Of a stretch of 64,000 nt of DNA, positions 59,633 through 64,000 are shown in pieces. The translations under genes were made by a program, and so were the position numbers. Source of the stretch: Autumnicola patrickiae (lineage in GTDB: Bacteria; Bacteroidota; Bacteroidia; Flavobacteriales; Flavobacteriaceae); the NCBI RefSeq assembly GCF_031846525.1, contig NZ_JAVRHM010000002.1:181309-245308 (forward strand), given 5' to 3'. The notes under the pieces were generated by a model that was not told where the DNA came from, did no database searches, and saw only the letters and a list, made by a program, of their open reading frames with translations. Numbering within the stretch: position 1 is the stretch's first letter; each line of letters starts with the position of its first letter.

Positions 59633-60727
59633 ATGCTTATAAAGGAGATTATACAACATATAGAAGAGTTTGCCCCTCTAAATTATGCCGAAGATTTTGA
59701 CAATGTTGGTCTACTCGTAGGCGATGTCGAAACTGAAGCTACAGGTGCTTTAATAACTCTTGACACCCTTGAAGATGTTGTAGATGAAGCAATCGACAAA
59801 AATTGTAATCTAATTATCAGCTTCCATCCAATTATTTTCTCCGGACTCAAAAAATTAAACGGAAAAAATTATGTAGAGCGGACGGTTATAAAGGCGATTC
59901 AGCATAATATAGCCATTTACGCAATCCATACCGCACTAGATAATCAGCATAAAGGTGTTAACGACATGATTGCCGAAAAGCTGAACCTTGTTAACCGCAA
60001 GATTCTAATCCCCCGTAAAAACAGCATTAAGAAGCTCACCACATTTGTTCCCAACAAAGATGCTGAAGCATTGCGAATTGCGCTTTTTGAAGCCGGAGCA
60101 GGAAGCATAGGGAATTACAATAATTGCAGTTTTAACGTGCAGGGTTTAGGCAGCTTTAAACCAAATGAAGATGCCAAGCCTACCATTGGAGAATTGGACC
60201 AACTTCATTTTGAAGAAGAAACTCAAATTGGAGTGACTTTCCCGGCTCATCTGGAATCGAAAATCCTTCAGACTTTGTTTAATAATCATCCTTATGAAGA
60301 AGTTGCACATGAGATCACCACTTTGGAAAACGCACATCAACATTTGGGAATGGGAATGATTGGCGAGCTCGAACATGAAATTTCCGAAGAAGATTTCCTC
60401 ACATCTGTAAAAGAAATTTTTAATGCAGGAATAGTCCGGCATTCTCAATTGTTGGGAAAGACGATAAAAAAAGTAGCGGTCCTGGGCGGTAGCGGAAGTT
60501 TTGCTATTGAAAATGCCAGGCGTGCCGGAGCAGACATTTATATTACTGCAGATTTAAAGTACCATGACTTCTACAAGGCTGAAAAACAGCTGATTTTAGC
60601 AGATATTGGTCACTATGAAAGCGAGCAATTCACAAAAAATTTACTATATTCATTTCTTAGCAAAAAAATTCGTAATTTTGCATTTATTTTAGCAGATACA
60701 AACACCAATCCTATCAAGTATATATAA
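59633..60727 (+). CDS. Nif3-like dinuclear metal-centre protein
   Basis: A 364-residue protein of the long Nif3 type: 'LNYAEDFDNVGLLVGD' at the N-terminus, 'IISFHPIIFSGLKKLN' , 'AIYAIHTALDN', an inserted PII-like domain (about 130-235) and the C-terminal metal site 'GADIYITADLKYHDF' and 'ADIGHYESEQF'. The first His of the usual HHP pair is Phe here. The fold binds two metals; hydrolase activity is suspected but unproven. It precedes a coiled-coil gene after 2 bases, a pairing frequent in Bacteroidota. Confidence 0.88.
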   Translation: MLIKEIIQHIEEFAPLNYAEDFDNVGLLVGDVETEATGALITLDTLEDVVDEAIDKNCNLIISFHPIIFSGLKKLNGKNYVERTVIKAIQHNIAIYAIHTALDNQHKGVNDMIAEKLNLVNRKILIPRKNSIKKLTTFVPNKDAEALRIALFEAGAGSIGNYNNCSFNVQGLGSFKPNEDAKPTIGELDQLHFEEETQIGVTFPAHLESKILQTLFNNHPYEEVAHEITTLENAHQHLGMGMIGELEHEISEEDFLTSVKEIFNAGIVRHSQLLGKTIKKVAVLGGSGSFAIENARRAGADIYITADLKYHDFYKAEKQLILADIGHYESEQFTKNLLYSFLSKKIRNFAFILADTNTNPIKYI

Positions 60728-60729
60728 CT

Positions 60730-61509
60730 ATGGCAAAAAAAAACGATGTTACTGTAGAAGAGAAGTTAAGAGCATTGTACAATCTTCAGTTAGTCGATTC
60801 CAGAATTGACGAAATTAGAAATGTACGTGGCGAACTTCCTTTAGAAGTTGAAGATTTGGAAGACGAAGTAGCAGGATTGAACACGCGTTTGGAAAAATTA
60901 GAAGCCGATATTGAAGTAATCGAGAATGACATCAAAAGTAAGAAGAACCTTATTGATGAGTCAAAAACTTCGATGAAAAAGTATTCTGAGCAACAAAAGA
61001 ACGTTAGAAATAACCGCGAATTTAATGCTCTAAGCAAGGAAGTAGAGTTTCAGGAACTGGAAATCGAACTTGCCGAGAAAAACATTAAAGAATATAAAGC
61101 TCAAATCGAACAGAAGAAAGAGGTTATCACCAAGACAACAGAGCGTGTTGAGGAAAGAAAGAAACATCTTGAACACAAGAAGAATGAGTTAGATGAGATC
61201 CTTGCTGAAACTGAGAAGGAAGAGCAGGCTCTTATTAACAAGTCTAAGGAATACGAGCAAAACATTGAAGAACGTCTTGTAAAGGCCTATAAGAGAATTA
61301 GAACCAACGTTAAAAACGGTCTTGCAATTGTACCCGTAGAGCGTGGTGCTTCAGGAGGTTCTTACTTTACCATTCCGCCGCAGGTAATTATGGAAATTGC
61401 CGGTAGAAAAAAGATTATTACAGATGAACATAGTGGGCGTATCCTGGTTGATGAAGAATTAGCTAAGGAAGAGCAGGAAAAAATGGACGGACTTTTCAAT
61501 AGGTTCTAG
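60730..61509 (+). CDS. Zinc-ribbon-family coiled-coil protein, cysteines lost
   Basis: A 259-residue protein with a long coiled coil (about 10-190) and a C-terminal segment aligned with the zf-RING_7 (C4-type zinc ribbon) family: 'VERGASGGSYFTIPPQV' and 'KKIITDEHSGRILVDEEL'. In family members these carry CxxC pairs, as in 'GxCGGC' and 'CxxCGRIL'. Here all four positions are Ser, Asp or similar (GASGGS; EHSGRIL), so zinc cannot be bound there. The fold may persist. It lies 2 bases after the Nif3-like gene and likely acts with it. Function unknown. Confidence 0.85.
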   Translation: MAKKNDVTVEEKLRALYNLQLVDSRIDEIRNVRGELPLEVEDLEDEVAGLNTRLEKLEADIEVIENDIKSKKNLIDESKTSMKKYSEQQKNVRNNREFNALSKEVEFQELEIELAEKNIKEYKAQIEQKKEVITKTTERVEERKKHLEHKKNELDEILAETEKEEQALINKSKEYEQNIEERLVKAYKRIRTNVKNGLAIVPVERGASGGSYFTIPPQVIMEIAGRKKIITDEHSGRILVDEELAKEEQEKMDGLFNRF

Positions 61510-61534
61510 TTCATTTCTTTAAACCCAAAATACA

Positions 61535-61563
61535 GAGCTGCCGAAAATTCGGCAGCTTTTTTA
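61535..61563 (+). terminator. Terminator after the Nif3/zinc-ribbon-like operon
   Basis: AGCTGCCGAA (61536-61545) pairs with TTCGGCAGCT (61548-61557) with a two-base loop, followed by six or more T residues. Confidence 0.92.
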
Positions 61564-61701
61564 TTTTATATCCATTGGGAACTGGGATTAACATCTGTTT
61601 TACAATATTTACGGTCTAAAAAGTTATCTTTAAAATAAAAAATTTCTGCAGTAAATTCCCCTGGGGATAGTAATACTGTGATTTTGAAAAACTAAAAAAC
61701 T

Positions 61702-62361
61702 ATGAAAAGCTTCTTAAGTTTAATTCTAATATTTTTTATGGCCTGCGGAAATCAGGCACAAAAAGAATCTGTCACAAAACCGGAAATTGCCAATGCAGAA
61801 CCTATAGAAGTTACTACTGAAGATGGAATGGCACGTGCTTATTTTGCCAGCGGTTGCTTTTGGTGTGTAGAAGCAATTTACGAAAGTATTGAAGGAGTGG
61901 ACGAATCAATTTCAGGTTATGCCGGAGGACATACAAAAAACCCTACGTATGAAGAAAGTAATACAGGGAGAACAGGCCATGCCGAAGCTGTAGAGGTTAT
62001 TTACAATCCCGAAGAGGTTGATTTCAGGACTTTAGTAGAAGTCTATTTTGGATCCCAGGATCCTACGCAGGTAAACGGACAGGGACCGGATAGGGGATCC
62101 CAATACCGTTCTATTGTATTTTATCAAAACCAGGAACAAAAAGAAATTATTGAAGAAGTAAAATCGCAGGTAGCTCAAAATTATGAGGAGCCTATCGCTG
62201 CAGAAGTACTTCCATTTCAGAAATTTTGGGTGGCAGAAGATTATCACCAGGACTACGAACAAAATAATCCAAACAACCCTTATATTCAGAATGTTTCCAT
62301 TCCCAGACTTAACAGGTTTAAAAATAAATTTCCGGAGATCCTGAAAGCTGATGCTCATTAA
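61702..62361 (+). CDS. msrA: Exported peptide-methionine (S)-S-oxide reductase
   Basis: A 219-residue protein with a lipoprotein signal ('LILIFFMACGNQAQ'), so the enzyme should face the periplasm on a membrane. The MsrA active site is 'GCFWCVEAIYESIEGV' with catalytic Cys52, followed by 'GYAGGHTKNPTYEE', 'TGHAEAVEVIY' and 'GSQYRSIVFY'. It repairs oxidised methionine in exported proteins. A resolving Cys is in the same GCFWC motif; no MsrB is fused. Confidence 0.93.
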   Translation: MKSFLSLILIFFMACGNQAQKESVTKPEIANAEPIEVTTEDGMARAYFASGCFWCVEAIYESIEGVDESISGYAGGHTKNPTYEESNTGRTGHAEAVEVIYNPEEVDFRTLVEVYFGSQDPTQVNGQGPDRGSQYRSIVFYQNQEQKEIIEEVKSQVAQNYEEPIAAEVLPFQKFWVAEDYHQDYEQNNPNNPYIQNVSIPRLNRFKNKFPEILKADAH

Positions 62362-62433
62362 TAACCTTCAAAAATTTTTTAGGTTTTTAAATATTATATG
62401 GCATTTTTAAGGAGAGATGATTGTGGCCTTGAT

Positions 62434-63783
62434 TTATTCTGACTGAGCCAGGAGTTTTAAAATCTTATTTTCTACCTCCTTATCATCCCACTTACTGCCG
62501 ATATTTGGCATTTCCATGACCTCATCCATAATTTTCCGTTGCTTCTCTCCTAATGCCAGAGCTTCAGCATAAGGCTTATCTGAAAAAGTGACACGGGAAT
62601 ACATAGGAATCCAGCTTTCAGGATGTTTTTCACCAAACCGGTTTTCAATTTTTTTCCGAAGAAGAAAATCGGGATCAGCAGTTTTGCTGCTCATTTCGAT
62701 AAAATTTCTGTAGCTAAGCTCTGCAATAGCATCTGTATTTGGCTTTCTCTCATTCTGATATTCTTCAAAGATCAGCTGCCAGTTATCCTTAAATTTCTGA
62801 ATCTTATCAAACAAAACTGAAATATCTTCGAAACCGGCATTCATGCCCTGTCCATAAAATGGAACAATTGCATGCGCCGAATCACCGACCAATGCTATCT
62901 TATCATTAAAAGTCCATGGAAAACATTTGATGGTTACCATCGCACTGGTAGGGTTTCTGAAGAAATCCCGCTTTAAATTAGAAATTTCATCTTTAATATC
63001 GGGAAAAAATTCACCAAAGAATTTCTCTGCCTTCTCTTTTGTAGTAATACTTTCAAAAGACACTTCTCCTTCAAAAGGCATAAAAAGTGTGCAGGTAAAA
63101 CTCCCATCCTGGTTAGGCATGGCAATAAGCATAAACTTACCCCGTGGCCAAATGTGAAAAGATGCATTATCGAGTTTATGGCTGCCGTCTTCATTGGCAG
63201 GAATCCGAAGCTCTTTATATCCCACATCAATAAAATGCTGGGAATAATCAAAACGACTCTGCCGCTGCATCTTGTGACGAATGCGCGAAAACGCCCCATC
63301 TGCTCCAAAAATAAGATCAAAATTATATTCTTCCCACTCTCCTTTTTCCGATTCTCCTGTATATAATTTTGCCTCTTCCATATTAATATCCCAAACCTTT
63401 TCTTCAAAACGGAATTTCACTCCTGCGTCTTCTGCGAGGTTGATCATCTTTCGATTTAAAATGCCACGGGAAATAGAGAAAATTGCTTCACCTTCTTTTC
63501 CATATTTCTGAAAATAAAGTGGTTTATTATTTACATGCATTGCTCTCTTATCCAAAGGAAGAGCGAGTTTTCTAATTTCTGTCTCGACTCCTACTATTTC
63601 CAGAGCTTTCCAGCCTCTGTTAGACATTGCAAGATTTATAGATCTACCTGAAAATTCTACCTTTCTAACATCCGGTCGTCGATCGAAGACAGTAACCTCG
63701 TGCCCAAGCTTTTTTAGATATAGGGCCAGCAAAGATCCCACAAGTCCGGAACCGACTACTGCAATACTTTTTTGTTTCTGCAT
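62434..63783 (-). CDS. kmo: Kynurenine 3-monooxygenase
   Basis: A 449-residue FAD enzyme starting at ATG 63783 (MQKQKSIAVVGSGLVGSLL, GxGxxG for FAD); a TTG 7 codons upstream is less likely. 'GRSINLAMSNRGWKALE' is characteristic of KMO, as are 'FGADGAFSRIRHKM' and 'ALVGDSAHAIVPFYGQGMNA' followed by GFED. It hydroxylates kynurenine in tryptophan breakdown and NAD synthesis. No other kynurenine-pathway gene is next to it. The last 217 bases of the window (63784-64000) hold no gene. Confidence 0.93.
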   Translation of the reverse strand: MQKQKSIAVVGSGLVGSLLALYLKKLGHEVTVFDRRPDVRKVEFSGRSINLAMSNRGWKALEIVGVETEIRKLALPLDKRAMHVNNKPLYFQKYGKEGEAIFSISRGILNRKMINLAEDAGVKFRFEEKVWDINMEEAKLYTGESEKGEWEEYNFDLIFGADGAFSRIRHKMQRQSRFDYSQHFIDVGYKELRIPANEDGSHKLDNASFHIWPRGKFMLIAMPNQDGSFTCTLFMPFEGEVSFESITTKEKAEKFFGEFFPDIKDEISNLKRDFFRNPTSAMVTIKCFPWTFNDKIALVGDSAHAIVPFYGQGMNAGFEDISVLFDKIQKFKDNWQLIFEEYQNERKPNTDAIAELSYRNFIEMSSKTADPDFLLRKKIENRFGEKHPESWIPMYSRVTFSDKPYAEALALGEKQRKIMDEVMEMPNIGSKWDDKEVENKILKLLAQSE

Positions 63784-64000
63784 GTATAAACTTTTGTTAT
63801 GCAAAGCGGTGTAGGCTGCATATCACGCTACGAAAATACTCATTTATTATGAATTGCGCCTTCCAGGTCTTAGAGAGACAATATTCTCAAAAACTCACAA
63901 TCATGGCCGAAGGATAATTTTAAGTAATCATCATAAAAATCACAATGTATTTTTAAAAATGCATAAATAAGGGTTAATAACAGTAAAATCTATTAAGAAT

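Noticed and set aside
1..64000. CRISPR arrays, tRNA and rRNA genes, insertion sequences or prophage
   Set aside because: No regularly spaced repeats, no tRNA T-loop or cloverleaf pattern, and no transposase, integrase or phage structural gene was seen on either strand.

Overview
The window is a chromosomal segment of a member of the Bacteroidota, most likely a marine or soil Flavobacteriaceae of the Gramella/Salegentibacter/Zunongwangia type; the genus is inference. The reasons are AT-rich DNA, promoters of the Bacteroidetes type (TTTG, about 19 bases, TAnnTTTG), few Shine-Dalgarno sites, and lineage-typical genes: an RluA-family/PASTA pair facing ddl-coaD, rsfS-ftsH-LUD-cdsA-psd-ACBP, ribosomal protein THX, a CarboxypepD-reg TonB receptor and small YceI and FAS1 proteins. 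No rRNA, tRNA, CRISPR, insertion sequence or prophage was seen.

Region 1 (1-15829, all minus strand) is a capsule/exopolysaccharide locus. It carries sugar-nucleotide genes (manC, gmd and fcl for GDP-mannose to GDP-fucose; a UDP-glucuronate decarboxylase for UDP-xylose), an initiating phosphoglycosyltransferase, Wza and Wzc export proteins, a Wzx flippase, four glycosyltransferases of the GT2, GT4 and exostosin types, and a NodU/CmcH-type O-carbamoyltransferase. The last glycosyltransferase runs off the left edge; no Wzy polymerase is visible. About 1.3 kb without genes (15830-17137) precedes it.

Region 2 (17138-20308) has a beta-barrel outer-membrane protein, a rhodanese, and a MarR-nitroreductase-YceI stress operon with two matching palindromes that are probable MarR operators.

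Region 3 (20309-27778) is a complete unfused trp operon in the order trpE-G-D-C-F-B-A. It is preceded by a leader with an 18-residue peptide containing three consecutive Trp codons, alternative hairpins and a terminator, i.e. a classical attenuator. The leader start codon lies almost at the predicted transcription start. A small basic ORF and ribosomal protein THX follow trpA, and a strong terminator lies inside the end of the convergent neighbour.

Region 4 (27711-45901) is housekeeping: a uracil-DNA-glycosylase-like gene lacking a usual start codon, yaaA, an RluA-type pseudouridine synthase, PASTA protein, ddl, coaD, a TonB receptor, a sorbosone-dehydrogenase-like protein, an M14 peptidase, Nudix, pyrE, birA, and the rsfS-ftsH-LUD-cdsA-psd-ACBP run.

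Region 5 (45929-63783) holds valS, a DUF1573 protein, an aminotransferase with murB, a FAS1 lipoprotein, a GT2 enzyme with an overlapping ECF sigma factor, lipA, gap, a TPR hybrid histidine kinase, lpxK, a Nif3-like gene, a zinc-ribbon-family protein without its cysteines, msrA and kmo. Several short palindromic or dispersed repeats sit between genes, including two inside the trp operon. The most rewarding object found is the trp leader.
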